Positions 31,914 through 43,471 of a stretch of DNA of 64,000 bases are shown in pieces. A program made the position numbers and the translations under genes. This DNA is from Diplolepis rosae. Its lineage: Eukaryota > Arthropoda > Insecta > Hymenoptera > Diplolepididae. Under the pieces are notes generated by a model. The model saw only the letters and a program-made list of their open reading frames with translations, was not told where the DNA came from and did no database searches. How positions within the stretch are numbered: the first letter of the stretch is position 1; every line of letters starts with the position of its first letter. The stretch covers positions 9,486,001-9,550,000 of the forward strand of contig JAPYXD010000555.1 in the NCBI GenBank assembly GCA_030998225.1, read 5' to 3'.

Positions 31914-33398
31914 TAGGATGTTTGATATTTTCTATGCCTTGCAAATAATACGATTTGTCAATCCATCCGAAATACCCTTCTGTTTCCCATTCAACTTCTT
32001 CTTTCGACTCAAAACGTCTACCACACAGCCATTTCTTGAGGTTTGGGAACAGATAATAGTCGCTGGGGCCCAGGTCTGGAGAATACGGTGGATGCGGAAG
32101 CGATTCGATACCCAATTTATGCTTTTTTGCCTGTGCAATGTTCGATGTGTGGATGGTGCATTGTCATCATGTAAAAGGATTTTTTTCTTCAAATGTGGAC
32201 GTTTCTTGCTGATTTCGTCAGCCAATCGATCCAATAATGAAGCATAATATGCTCCAGTAATCATCCTTCCTTTGATGAAGATTACTCCATGTGCATCCCA
32301 AAAAACACTAGCCACAACTTTCCCAGCCGATTGTTGCGTTTTCGGACGCTTTGATGCACTTTCACCAGGTTTAATCTACTGTTTTGACCCTCCACGTGAT
32401 TCCGGAGTATAGTGATGGATCCATGTTTCATCCATCGTCACAAATCGACGCAAAAACTCTTTCGGACTGCGGCTAAATCAGGCCAAATTTTGCTCCGAAG
32501 TGGTCACACGAATGCGTTTTTGATCGATTGTGAGCAATCGTGGCACCTACCTTGCACAGAGCTTTCTCATGCATAAATGTGTATGAAAAATATTGACTAA
32601 TACAACGCTCAGTTAAGATGGTTACGATCTCAGCTGTCTCACGCACTTTCACTTTTGGGTCATTCAAAACAATATCATGGATTTTATTGATCATTTCTGG
32701 TGAAGTGATCTTATTTGGACGACCTGAACTTGGTATTGGAATTTGGAAATTCGGTAAATCACTTCTGAACCATTCCATACGACGGGGCACAGTCCGAATA
32801 ATATTTGTAGCGCATGGAAATTCAAAACATGACAAGCGCCATTTCAAAAATTTTACAGGAGGGCAGAAAAACGTTTGTATTTCTATCTGAAGCACATTAT
32901 ATTTAAACAAGCAAGTAGAAGTAAATAGTTTACAATCATTCACGTAATGTGGTCCAGGGGTAAGCGAAGTTCAAAACATAACTAGTGCCACTTGTTGACT
33001 TTTTGTTGACCATTCTTTTCGATTTGCTTCACTTTTAGACGAGTAATCGAGAATCTTATTAGATCAAATTATAGGGATCAAGTATGTTTCAATACTTATC
33101 TTGTCAACAAATACGTCTCAGGGTTGATTTTAGCGATCGATAAAGTTGATATACCGTAGAAGGGTACAACAAGTCCCGCACTTACTATTTATGATAATCA
33201 TTATCACTCAAAGGTAATAACGTTCCTCAGACCTTGATTGATATACCGTGAAAAACTGAAATCCCATTTGACGCAATAAGGACTTGTCATGTTTTGAATT
33301 TCTATGCCACATTTATCGAACTTGGTCTTGGTTTCTGGTACGATTTTTCCACGCAAAAAGTTGTGTTTAATCAACACGCGAAATTCACTTTTTTCCAT
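31914..33398 (-). pseudogene. mariner transposase 2, multiply frameshifted and interrupted
   Basis: It begins MEKSEFRVLIKHNFLRGK at ATG 33398. The reading is cut after KFDKCG by the MITE 32817-33302 and resumes with APSYGMVQK and SSGRPNKITSPE. The triad motifs VTMDETWIHH, HDDNAPS and SPDLGPSDYY keep all three aspartates, but in different frames. The C-terminus ends at about GIENIK beside the left inverted repeat, so the last ~15 residues are deleted. Not functional. Confidence 0.9.
32817..33302. mobile_element. 486-bp MITE with perfect 20-bp inverted repeats
   Basis: GAAATTCAAAACATGACAAG at 32817-32836 is exactly complementary to 33283-33302. Removing it rejoins the mariner reading between KCG and the YxxDxAPSYG part. 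An internal echo of the end (TTCAAAACATAACTAGTGCC) is at about 32970. The target duplication is not clear. Confidence 0.85.
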
Positions 33399-33578
33399 CT
33401 TTGCAAAAAATTCTGAGGTTGGTTGCGTTCAGACACTGTAACTTGCAAACTAATGAATGGATTTGGTTCCAATTTTGACAGAAGAGGTTTGAATAATGGA
33501 ACTTGTCAACAATTATAGCCGTTTATTATTAGTTTATTGTTAGTAGTAGTTTATTATTAGAAATATCAAACACCCTAG

Positions 33579-34087
33579 TATTGTATAATTGTTTCTTTTA
33601 AGAAATGCGATCTAGATTTCCATTATTAATCTTACTTACTATATGATTACATTTTTTTGTATTATTCTAAAATCACAGATTCAAATCTACATTGGATACT
33701 TAAAGAACTTGTGATTATACATTTTGTTTCATTTTTCTTACATGAAAAACGTGGGTAAAAAATCCAGATCGATATATTATTTATAGATTCTTAAGTTCAG
33801 CATAACCGTCCGAGAAATTTTCTCGTAAAACGCTCATTCACTCTGTGTGCGAAAAATCTTGAATGGGCCGAAGGCGTTGCGAATTCGCAATAATTTTGGA
33901 AGAAGCTTAAGCATCGAGCAGCTCGCGAAGCAACTTTAGAGATCTATTCTTAAGCCCCGGGTTGCTCGAAAATAGCATCTCGTAGGCGAGGGCTTCCCCA
34001 GGATCCAGGAAAGTTGTTTCTCTTTCTCTTCTATTATTAAAAACAAATATGTCAATTATAACCTAACTCACGAATGTTTATCTTTTA
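33579..34087. other. Unassigned, with a GC-richer block at 33820-34020
   Basis: 33820-34020 is single-copy here and less AT-rich. No gene supported. Confidence 0.35.
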
Positions 34088-34440
34088 CCCAGAAAAAATT
34101 TTTAGATTATTGAACAAAATCGGTTTATTGACTGCATTTTGTTGATTTCAATAAATATTTTGGTAGGATGAACTACATTTTTGTTCATCTAACTAAACTT
34201 GTTTGCTTAAGCGAACCAAAGCTTGCAAATTAACAGTTTTGTTAACATTATAAAATATTTTGTTGATGTTACAAAAATTTGCAGGTGAATCTACCAAATA
34301 AATTTGTTTTTGTTGGATCAACAAAATGATTTAAAAGCATCAAATACATGTTTGGTAGGATCCACTGAACATTTTTAACCAATAGAGAACTTCTGCAAAC
34401 TTTTTTTTAACAAAAATTTTCTAGGCAGAAAAAAAATTTG
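34088..34440. repeat. Fold-back-like block rich in TTTTGTT words
   Basis: Starts TACCCAGAAAAAATTTTTAG and ends near AAAATTTTCTAGGCAGAAAA. The interior repeats AACAAAAT/ATTTTGTTG variants. Ends are not resolved. Confidence 0.4.
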
Positions 34441-34612
34441 ATTCAAGAAAACTTGTTTGTTGGACCCGTAAAATTATCAAGGCCGTGTCTTAGAGCATAA
34501 TGTAATTAATTACATACGACTGTTTAAATGATAATAATTTGAACTAATTCTCCGCAGAAAACTATAATGTTTTGCCTATATTGGTTCCAACAACTAAAAA
34601 TCCAGTTGAATC

Positions 34613-34997
34613 ACACTGAAAAAAATGGTTGGATTGAATGAAAGAAAATGATTTGTTTGAAAGGCTTTCTTTTATTCAAACAAGAGATTTATTTGAGTTG
34701 AATAACATTTGTTTAATTCGAACAAAATATCTTTGGGCCAAATAAATTTTTCTTTAAATCAAGTAAATTTTTTTTTCCAACAAAGAAATTAATCGATTGA
34801 TACATGCGGTCAAAGATATAATTTGTTTGATTTAAGGCAGAAATTTATTCGATTTAAACAAATTGTTATTTGGTTAAAAGATACTTTCTTTGAATCAAAC
34901 AAATTTTATTTAATTCAAATAACATTTCTTTAAATCAAAAAAAGTATTTCAAACAAATAATTTCCTTTGATCTAATCAAATTATTTTTCTGAGTGCT
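34613..34997. repeat. AGAAAAAA fold-back, copy 2
   Basis: CACTGAAAAAAATGGTTGGA to AATTATTTTTCTGAGTG, with the same order of words as 21563-21952 (GAATGAAAGAAAAT, AAAATATCTTT, TTTGATTTAAGGCAGAAATT, AAAGATACTTT). Confidence 0.7.
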
Positions 34998-35040
34998 GAC
35001 AAAACTTCAGTTAAATGTTTATCAGTGATATTTATTAAAA

Positions 35041-35236
35041 TCTATGTAGGAAGGAAGGAATCCTTTATCTTCAACAGAAAACCTTAACTGAATATGAAAT
35101 TTTTAATCCTTGTTTTATTTTTTCTATGAAATATTTTCTGAAGACACATAATTTTTTCACCAAGAATTTTTGTTCATTTCTCGTTATTTTGGCAGTTTTC
35201 TATTAAAGAAAAAGGATTCCTTCCTTCCTACATAGA
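35041..35236. mobile_element. 196-bp MITE, 26-bp inverted repeats
   Basis: TCTATGTAGGAAGGAAGGAA (35041-35066) is complementary to 35211-35236 without mismatch. The target duplication is not clear. Confidence 0.8.
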
Positions 35237-36050
35237 AAGCCAATGCAAACGTACCAAGTATTATAAATTAAATCAAGGGTCAATACAATCTACCATTTTA
35301 ATTATTTAATATTATTCTAATGATTTGGGACCTACCAAATCTTAAAGAATGCATCAGAGTTCAATAAAGTCTGAAAATGTATAGAGTAAAGTTTCAAAAT
35401 GTACCTCACACATTATTACAATAATATTAAATAATCTCCAACTTGCTTATGTGTCCCAACTCTACGATCGTCACAAAACCAAGAAAAATTAAACGTAAAC
35501 GACCTTGACAATATAACCGAAAAGAATCTCACATAAGCATATAAATATGTGTATACACGTGAATAAAATACCATGGAAGGTGAGTTCTGAATCACTCCCT
35601 GGAGTCTGGAGGCCGATGGAACATTTACAGGTGTGGAAATAGGTATGCGTATATGTTGGTGTGATCCGAAGTGCAGAAAGTGCCTAAGTGTACAAATATA
35701 GCATTCGAGCTTGTGCATTGTGCATGTGAGCTGAGTATAGCATGTATATTTATTTATACATATATCCGTACATACGCGTGTATACATGTGCCATGCATGA
35801 ATACATTTATACATTAATACATTCATACGCAGGTTACACGGTGTCTCGCATGGTGGGGTTCCTGGCGTCAGCCTGTCGGGCCTCCCGAGACCCTCTTTTC
35901 CCTCCCGCGGACCCGGTCGAGTCTCTTAACTCTTAACGCGAAGTCAGGGACGTACGCGTGAGTGACTGACGAAGAAAACACGTTCTTCGTGCTAAATTTC
36001 ATACTTTTCCTCTAAAAAAAGGTCACTTCTATGCAAATTATATTATTCTA
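35237..36050. other. Unassigned, with a GC-rich patch at 35830-35960
   Basis: 35540-35830 is TATAC/GTGTA-rich low-complexity DNA that creates a 136-codon minus frame. 35830-35960 is GC-rich and single-copy in the window. No gene supported. Confidence 0.35.
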
Positions 36051-36051
36051 C

Positions 36052-36159
36052 TCTGTAAATCTGAATCGGTGATAATCTCATTATTATACGCTGATTGAAA
36101 CCAATGGTATACTTTTAACTGATTATTCAGTGGGATTTCGCTGATTCAAGTTTAGAAGG
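36052..36159. mobile_element. TCTCTAAA-type MITE, short subtype
   Basis: CTCTGTAAATCTGAATCGGT pairs with GCTGATTCAAGTTTAGAAGG; TA follows the right end. Interior shares GGTATACTT and GGGATTTCGCTGATTC with 19014-19128. Confidence 0.65.
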
Positions 36160-36316
36160 TATAATAAACACGTTTTCTGTCATAAATAATTCTTTGAAGT
36201 ATGGCTAGGAATAATTTTACTTCAATTTCAGATCAAGTTTCTTTTTAGAGATCTGCCATTTTACCATTTTTGTCCGTTTCAGACTTGAATTTCTAAAATT
36301 GAAATGTAATTTTTTA

Positions 36317-36624
36317 CACTTGGAGAAAAATTGAATTGGTTAAACCAAACGATTTAATTGAATTAACTAAGATCTTTGGCTAAATCAACCAACATTTGGT
36401 TGAATCAACATAAACATTTGTTTAATTCGCCCAAATCGTAGTTTAACGAAACTTGGTTATCATACGGTCAACCAAATTTTTTGTTGATTTAACCAAAGAT
36501 GATTTTACTGAGATTTTACTGAGGCAAACAAATATTTCAATTGATTCAACCAAATTTTGTATCGCTCTAAATCTTGATCCCTTTAACAAAATAGTTTCGT
36601 TGAATGGAATTTTTTTTCTGTGTG
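36317..36624. mobile_element. CACTTGGAGAAAAATTG TA-target MITE
   Basis: TA at 36315-36316 and 36625-36626 flank CACTTGGAGAAAAATTGAAT and its partner CACACAGAAAAAAAATTCCA. The interior iterates AACCAAA/TTTGGTT. Confidence 0.7.
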
Positions 36625-37246
36625 TATTCGAGAAGTTTTAGGAAAAAGGCCTTATGCAGTAAAAGCTCGGCCCTGACCCTTTTATAATCGAGATTTTGCT
36701 GACAATGATTCAACTCCAGCAGCTCATCTTCTACCAGAGCGCGAACAAGTGTGATGTAATAATAAACTGAGTTTCCTACTCATTCCTTCATTCCCCAGAG
36801 TGGAAAGTGAGACTTGCTAAGTACTTAAAAATTCCTTTCTGAATTATACAAATTTTTGATATTTTCTGTAGAAAACGTCAACGTGAGTAAGATAGGAATA
36901 ATAATTTATGCCTTTTTCGTTATACACCCAGAAAAAAGTTTTATTTAAATTTAAGAAATCGTTTTTTTAACTTCATTTCGTCAATTCAAAGTAAACACAC
37001 CTTTAGAACAAACATAAATTGATTTGACTTTAATAAATCATGTTTTGAGCCTTTTTCAATAAAAGAAATTATTTTTGTAACATTAGTTATTTGATATAAA
37101 AGAATATTTTTTTGATTAAAATACAGTACTGGCAAAAACTTAAGAAATAATTCATTTAATTTTATTACCTTGATCGAAGACAACATTTTCTTCAAATTAT
37201 AGAAAATATTTCTGTTAATTACATTACACATGTGCATATCCGGTTA

Positions 37247-37849
37247 CACGGAGAAACGTTTTATAGCAATAAATGTTTTATTTTAAAATTATAATTCTAA
37301 TTCTAAAAAATATTAGGAATCTAGGGAAAATTAAGGTGCAATAGTAATTATTCCTAGCTGACCCGAAATTTTTCCCAATCAAAATACTAAAGAATCGAAA
37401 AATTATATGAAACTTTAGTACTCTCTAAATCTAAATCAGTCAAATTTTCCCTAATTGAATCAGTGATTCGACTTTTCACTTACTCATCAGTTGAAACAGT
37501 ATTGTTTCACTGTTTAATCAGTTGATTTTCACTGATTAATCAGTAAAAATTACATCTTCCACTGTTGAATCAGTTACTTTTTACTGAAATAATCAGTGAA
37601 CTTTGACTGATTCACAGTAAGCTCTTTTTAGCTATTTGAATCGGTCAAATTTCACTGATAATCAGTAGATTTTGACTGATTCAGATTTAGAGAGTATAGA
37701 TTATAGTAAAGTTTGATACAATCTATAGTGAATTATCATATAGATCATACAAATTTTAGTACTTCGCTACAAAAAATTCTCAATATGACATGTTTTCCCC
37801 CTAATTAAAACGTAGTTTAGCAAAAATTGTAAACTTGGGTTTCTCCATG
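37247..37849. mobile_element. CACGGAGAAACG TA-target MITE, interrupted
   Basis: CACGGAGAAACGTTTTATAG at 37247 and GGGTTTCTCCATG to 37849, flanked by TA. It aligns along its length with 17883-18200 except for the nested insertion. Confidence 0.8.
37421..37694. mobile_element. TCTCTAAATCTRAATCAGTC MITE, copy 2, with empty site known
   Basis: CTCTCTAAATCTAAATCAGT (37421) pairs with the complement ending GATTTAGAGAG at 37694; TA flanks both ends (37419-37420, 37695-37696). The paralogue near 18050 has a single TA and no insert. Interior is iterated TCAGTGA/AATCAGT. Confidence 0.88.
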
Positions 37850-38000
37850 TATGCAGATATTAATTTCTTAAATTCAAAGAAAAAAAACAATCAAGAAATT
37901 TCTTTAAAACAAAGAAACTTTTCTTTGACCGAATAGCAATATACAAATTTGTTTGATTTAAAGACATTTTTATGAATCAAAGAAACTTTTTTTCTGGGTA

Positions 38001-38606
38001 TAAATATGGAAAAGCATGCAGTAAATTGCATATAGAAACTTGGCACGGTTATGTAGAAACGATAATTTTCAATAAGACATTCGTTGGGATTAGATTCATA
38101 TGCTTGTATTGACAGAAGCTAATTGATAATTTAATTATTATGTAAATTCGTCATCATCACGCCCACCTAAGATGAATTACGACCCACTGCAGATACCTTA
38201 GCTGGGAAAATGAGGTATTTGTCGTGAATTGCTGATAATCGTGACGCGTAGGTGTATATACTTGTTAGCAAATAAATTAAAATGTCGGGCGACTCTCCAA
38301 GGGATCTCCTGGCGCAAAAATAGCGACGACAAAACGACACTGGGACGTTGGCACGACGATTATGCTGAAATGTCAGGTTTGCGTAACTTACAACTAAGCA
38401 GACGGACAAACAGAATTGCTGGCTGACACCGAGACTGGGTGTCGTTTGATTAGATTGGTCTATATACTAATGACATTGCACACTGTCTAAATTCTAATTC
38501 AATTATTATTGGTTAACTTGAAATATCATTCCAGATACATATCAATTATTGAAGAACTCCTGAAAGCGCTCGCCCAGAAAAAAGTTTTAGTCAAATTTGA
38601 GAAATC
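38001..38606. other. Unassigned, less AT-rich at 38190-38450
   Basis: Single-copy block without a domain-bearing frame. Two opposite frames of 65-80 codons overlap here and are mutually exclusive. Confidence 0.35.
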
Positions 38607-38610
38607 GTTT

Positions 38611-40230
38611 TTACATTCTCATCATTAATGAGAAGGAATTGGTTTTATGTGAAAAATGACTTTTGAAATTATTATCAAATTTTTACTTTTTGAGATCCCC
38701 TGAGTCAGACAAACGGTTTTTACAAAAGTGTCCGTCTGTCTGTAGTAGTAATAGGTTGTATACTCAATAACTCGATAAAATTATCGGATTTAATTGAGCT
38801 TTGGCATGTTTTTTTGGAACCGAAATTTCGTTAACCAATCACATCCGACAAAAATTGGCAAGATAGGAGCATTTTTTGTGTTTTTGAAAAAAACTTCATG
38901 AAAAAGTTCAAAATTTCAATACTGGTTCTCATAAATCTCTACAATTTATCCTAATAACATTTTTCACTTAAACTAAAATTAGAAAAGTCACAATATGTTA
39001 AAACTTGAAAAAAGTCAATATCTCGATTCCAATTTTCAGTTAGATTCTACGAAATACAAAAAAAAGGCATGATACAAAATTGTTTACTACATAAAGATCT
39101 ACAAGTTTGAATCGCAATATTTTTTCATAAGATTTATATTTTTATTTTTAATTTAAAAAAATACTATTGGAAATCCAAAATTCAATTTTTTAACAATAAT
39201 ATGTATAATAAAAAAAACGTAAGGATACAAAATTGTTCGTTTAAGTAAGATCTACGAAAAAAACCTTGAGATAGAAAATTATTTGCCTAAATGAGGTTTA
39301 CAAATCTTCAGTATAGGAGATTTTTTTGACAAGATATATATTTTATGTGCCTCCGGCGCGTAAACTCGTTTTTACACTACATTCGAGAGTATCGCAATAT
39401 TGTGTATTACGATACAATGCAATGTAATGTAAAAATTGGACTGCGCATGCGCGTATTACGATACAGCGGAGCGTAATCTTCTTCGTACAGCGTTGGCACC
39501 GTACTGACAAAGCCTTGTACATTTGAACTGCGCATGCGTCTATTACAATACGCTACTCCTACTACCTTTTCAGATTAGATTCGAGTGTACGCATAAAAAC
39601 TCGTATATGCGCAGCAGTTACATAAAATAGGATATGTGCCAATGCACACAATTCGGGTAATTACGAGACTCGCTTAAAATGCTCGCAGGACTGATCGCGC
39701 CTCGGCTTCGATCTCCTGCGAGCATTGTCACTTGTCGCTTAATAACCCTCATTCTGCGCCTAGGCACATAATATACTATTATGTTTTGATTTTAAATATT
39801 AAAAATAAAAAATTCCATTTTTATCCAAAATATGTGAGATACATAATAATCATTCAAATAAAAAATCGTTTTCTTAAAAACAGCCTACAAATTTTTTCCT
39901 TTTTTAGATATTTGGAAGAAAATTAATTATTTTAATCATGTAAATTATTTGTAAGTCACAGAAATGTATACAGAAAATCGAGTGCGAGTCTCATGATGAA
40001 AATGTGTTCCTTAAGGCTGTCAGAACCTTAAGTAAATTGAGTTTCCTTTTCTATTTAAAATCAAAAACAAACTTAGTAACTGTAAGAAAATGTGATTCAT
40101 ATGTACAGTATTACAATATTGATTTGAACTTCAGTATCAAATTACAAGAAATAAAGTTATATGTAAGTCATGAATACAAGACCGAGCGCGAAGCGTGACG
40201 ATCGAATCGCACGCCCTAAGCACGCTCAGA
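38611..40230 (+). repeat. CATTCTCATCAT / GCGCGAAGCGCG family, copy 1
   Basis: Starts ACATTCTCATCATTAATGAG and aligns with 41508-42815 through GAGA(T/C)CCCCTGAGTCAG, AAAATATGTGAGATAC and CATGATGARAATGTG to the GAGCGCGAAGCG and GCGACGATCGAATCGC words. It is interrupted by R4 at 39343-39782. Only weak GCG hairpins remain. Confidence 0.65.
39343..39782 (-). repeat. GCTCGCAGGA-hairpin family R4
   Basis: Reverse orientation: starts TTATGTGCCTCCGGCGCG and ends GCGCCTAGGCACATAATATA. It is inserted in copy 1 of the CATTCTCATCAT family; copy 2 (about 42265) shows the uninterrupted sequence. Confidence 0.75.
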
Positions 40231-40242
40231 CTTAACCTCATT

Positions 40243-40450
40243 TCTCTAATTCGAAGTAAACACACCTTTAGAACAAATGTAAATTTATTTGACTTTTTAA
40301 TAAGTCACGTTTTTAGACTTTTTAAATAAATGAAATTATTTTTAAAACATTATTTATTTTAAATAAAAGAATATTTTTTCGATTCAAATACAGTACTGGC
40401 TAAAACTTAAGAAGTAATTAATTTTATTTTATTATTTAGTTGAATTCGAA
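40243..40450 (+). repeat. Internal fragment of the CACCCAGAAAAAAG element
   Basis: Matches 36973-37180 (AAAGTAAACACACCTTTAGA, then ACAGTACTGGC-AAAACTTAAG) with moderate divergence and without the terminal ends. Confidence 0.6.
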
Positions 40451-41507
40451 ATTACCTTGAACGAAAAAAAAATATTCTTTGAATTGAAATATTGTTTTGA
40501 TTTCGAAGATTTTATTTCTCAATCTTCTTTGATTATCAAAATTATTTATTTTCTAATAATGTTCTTAAAAATGTTGTATCTTCAAACCTATTTGAAATTC
40601 ACACTTCACTATGATTTAAGTCAATCAACTTCAAATTCCGCAGTATTATTTTAAACTTGCCCTTGCTGATATGTTAGGAATTGAGAAGGTCTAAGAAGCA
40701 AAAAATATATTTCATGTAATCTGTGGAATTATCGCAAAAACAGTTTTTATTAATTCAAACAACCTGATTAAAAGTTAACATCTTAAATGGCATTCCTCGT
40801 CAATTAATTTCATTTAAATAAACAGGAAGTATTTTAAGAACGGATAAAAAATCCAGTAAACAAGGAGGCATATTTTTCTAGTATTTAAGTCTACTCTTGT
40901 TAGGAAATTATTATAATTTTTTATTTGTCACAATTTATTCAGGAATTGGTGACAAAAAGGTACTTTCCACTCAGTAAATTGCTCCAAAGGGTGAAGACGC
41001 ATTGAAAGTTCATTAACCTGAGTTTTAAGTGGCATAAAAGGATTTTCCCTCGTGCGTATAAATTTTTCACGACTTGATTTTCCACGCAAATGCAAATGGA
41101 GGGCATCAGTTAGAAGCACTTACAATATCCAGGAAAAAAACCATCTTTTCCATTTTATGCTAAGCTAACGATCATTGAATCGTTCATATCAAACTTTCCA
41201 CTTCCTTTCTTAATCCACTTTCTTTGTAATAATCTTTATTTATACTTGAACATTATAAAAGTATTAGAATCACGAATCATATGGTCCCTCAATAATTAAT
41301 GCATGTAGTATCATATTGGCTTCAGGGTCATAAATAAAAAATTGAATTTATCTGAAATTTGCTTTATACCAAAGAAGTATTTGCTTTGAATCAATTTTAA
41401 AGTTTCCTTATTAACTCGTAGAAAAAAATTTTAATTACTAAAGTTTTCCATTAAAGAAAGCCTGTGTTAGCAAAATTTTTTCTGTATTTTTTACATTCTC
41501 ATCATGG
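40451..41507. other. Unassigned AT-rich DNA
   Basis: No repeats or coding signals that I can support. Confidence 0.4.
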
Positions 41508-42815
41508 ATGAGAAGGTATTGGTTTTATGTGAAAAATGACTTTCGGAATTTTCATCAAATCTTTACGTTTTGAGACCCCCTGAGTCAGAAAAAATGGTTT
41601 TTACGAAAGTGTCTGTCTGTCTGTCTGTCTGTAGGTCGTGTGCGTAAGGACAAGTTCGTTAACCAGCCACATCCAATCAAAATTGAGGGGTTGAGCACTA
41701 CTTTTGTGTTTTTGAAAAAATCAAAAATTTCAATACTGGTTTTAGATAGTGCTCATAAATCTCTAAAAATTATCCTGATAACATTTTTTGATTAAATCAA
41801 AATTAGAAATGTTACAGCATATTGAAATTCGAAAAAAGTCAATATCAAAATTCCATTTTCAAGTTAAATTATACGAGATACGAAAAAACGTTATGATACA
41901 ATATTATTGAATAAATAAAGACCTACAAATTTGAATTGTAACATTTTTTCATAAGATGCATATTTTTCTTTTTAATTAAAAAAAAAACTATTGAAAATCC
42001 AAAATTCAATTTTTTAACAATAATATGTAAAATAAGAAAAAAACGTAAGACTACAAAGTTGTTAGTTTCAAAAAGATCTACAAGTTTTGTCTTACACAGT
42101 TTCTGATAAAACATATATTTTTCGTTTCAATTCCAAAAAATACGATTAAAATTCAAAAATTCCATTTTTAGACAAAATATGTGAGATACAAAAAAAACTT
42201 TGAGATGAAAAATTGTTTGGCTAAATAAGGTCTACACATTCTTATCGAGAAATTTCTCGACAGGATGTATATTTTAATTTTTTGATTTTTAATATTGAAA
42301 AAATTCGATTTTTTTTCACCAAAATATGTGAGATACGAAATAAGCGTTGTTCTGCAAAATCGTTTCCTTAAATAAAGTCCACGATTGTTTTTCCTTTTTG
42401 AGATATTTGGAAGAAAATAAATTTATCAATAATCATGTAATTTATTAAAAAGTTACAAAAATGCATACAGAAAATCGAGCGCGAAGCGCGAGTGTCATGA
42501 TGAGAATGTGTTCCTTAAGGCCGATAGAGCCTTAAGTAAATTGAATTTCCTGTTTCACTTAAACTGAAAAAGAAACTTAGTGAATTTGAGAAAATGACTA
42601 ATTTACATCATCTTTAATATCATTAAATTGGTTTGAGCTTCAGTATTAAATTATAAGAAATTAACTTAAACGTATGCGAAGAGCACAAGACCGAGCGCGA
42701 AGCGCGAGGTCCAGAAAGAATGGAGCGCGCAGCGCGACGATCGAATCGCGCGCCCTAAGCGCGCTCAAACCTGCGAGCGAAGCGCGCAATGAGAATGTGC
42801 CCGCGAAGCGGGCAG
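41508..42815 (+). repeat. CATTCTCATCAT / GCGCGAAGCGCG family, copy 2
   Basis: Starts ACATTCTCATCATGGATGAG; a matching inverted CATGATGAGAATGTG is at 42495-42509 and a further AATGAGAATGTGCCCGC near the right end. 42476-42815 has at least five hairpin-forming words (GAGCGCGAAGCGCGAG, GCGCGCAGCGCG, CCCGCGAAGCGGG). The last hairpin is followed by a T run. No coding frame. Confidence 0.65.
41611..41632. repeat. GTCT microsatellite
   Basis: About five units; shorter and interrupted in copy 1 at about 38735. Confidence 0.9.
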
Positions 42816-42828
42816 ATTTTTTAATTTC

Positions 42829-42915
42829 AAAATAAATCAGTGATGAGGTCTCCGATCAGAGCCGAAACGTATGATTGACATCCAGTTTTTTAGTTATGAC
42901 TCTAAAGCCAATATC
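42829..42915 (+). ncRNA. Hammerhead-like motif, copy 2
   Basis: AAATCAGTGATGAGG, stem GG(T)CTC/GAGCC around CGATCA, then GAAACGTATGATTG. The first core base is G, not C. AATCA before and TGATT after the core can pair as stem I. The shared downstream ACTCTAAAGCCAA is present. Confidence 0.45.
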
Positions 42916-43166
42916 AAATTACATACACTATAAAAAATATTAAAAGAAAATTTTTAGATTATTTTTGAAACAAATAATTTTGCATTTTAACGTTTTTTTT
43001 TCGTGTCTTCTGTAGTTTCAGCCAAAAAATAAGGTTTTTAATTTTCATTGATATTTCTTCGAATTAAAATAAAAAATATGTATCGTTTATCAAAAGATAT
43101 GCAGATTAAAATTTGTGGTTCAACATGCATATCTGTAATATTTACAAAAAGCGGAGAATTGTACTA

Positions 43167-43471
43167 CACGCAGAAAAAAGATCAGTAAAATTTACAGGAA
43201 GTTCGGTACTTATTTGGACAACATTACTTTTTAGTAAATTTTACAAGAAGTTGAGTTCAATCAACAGATTTTCTTTACAATTCACTTAACGTACAGTACA
43301 ATCAACTTAACTCGGATTTTTTTCGTATTCAGTAGATTTTACTGCACGCTGAGTGAAACGTACAGAAAATTTGTTAATTGAACTCAGCTTCTGGTAAAAT
43401 TTACTGAAAAGTCATGTTGTCCAAATGAGTACTGAACTTCCTGTAAATTTTACTGATCTTTTCTCTGCGTG
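43167..43471. mobile_element. CACGCAGAAAAAAG fold-back MITE, 305 bp
   Basis: TA at 43165-43166 and 43472-43473 flank CACGCAGAAAAAAGATCAGT and its complement. The whole element is close to a perfect palindrome (arms ~150 bp). Words AAATTTACAG and AGTAAAAT iterate. A degenerate relative lies at about 31040-31200. Confidence 0.85.

Larger units (their letters stand above)
31913..33578 (-). mobile_element. mariner element 2, decayed, with a nested MITE
   Basis: Ends CTAGGATGTTTGATATTT (31913) and AAATATCAAACACCCTAG (to 33578) differ at one position and are flanked by TA (31911-31912, 33579-33580). Without the 486-bp insertion it is about 1.18 kb, slightly short for mariner. Confidence 0.9.
36925..38000. 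mobile_element. CACCCAGAAAAAAG TA-target element with two nested insertions
   Basis: CACCCAGAAAAAAGTTTTAT at 36925 and AAACTTTTTTTCTGGGTA to 38000, with TA outside. Internal DNA at 36973-37180 recurs at 40243-40450. It contains 37247-37849, which contains 37421-37694. Confidence 0.7.

Noticed and set aside
35416..35826. 136-codon minus frame rich in Cys, Tyr and Met
   Set aside because: It is made by TATAC/GTGTA low-complexity DNA and part of a single-copy block. No domain, signal peptide or splice context, and an opposite frame overlaps it.
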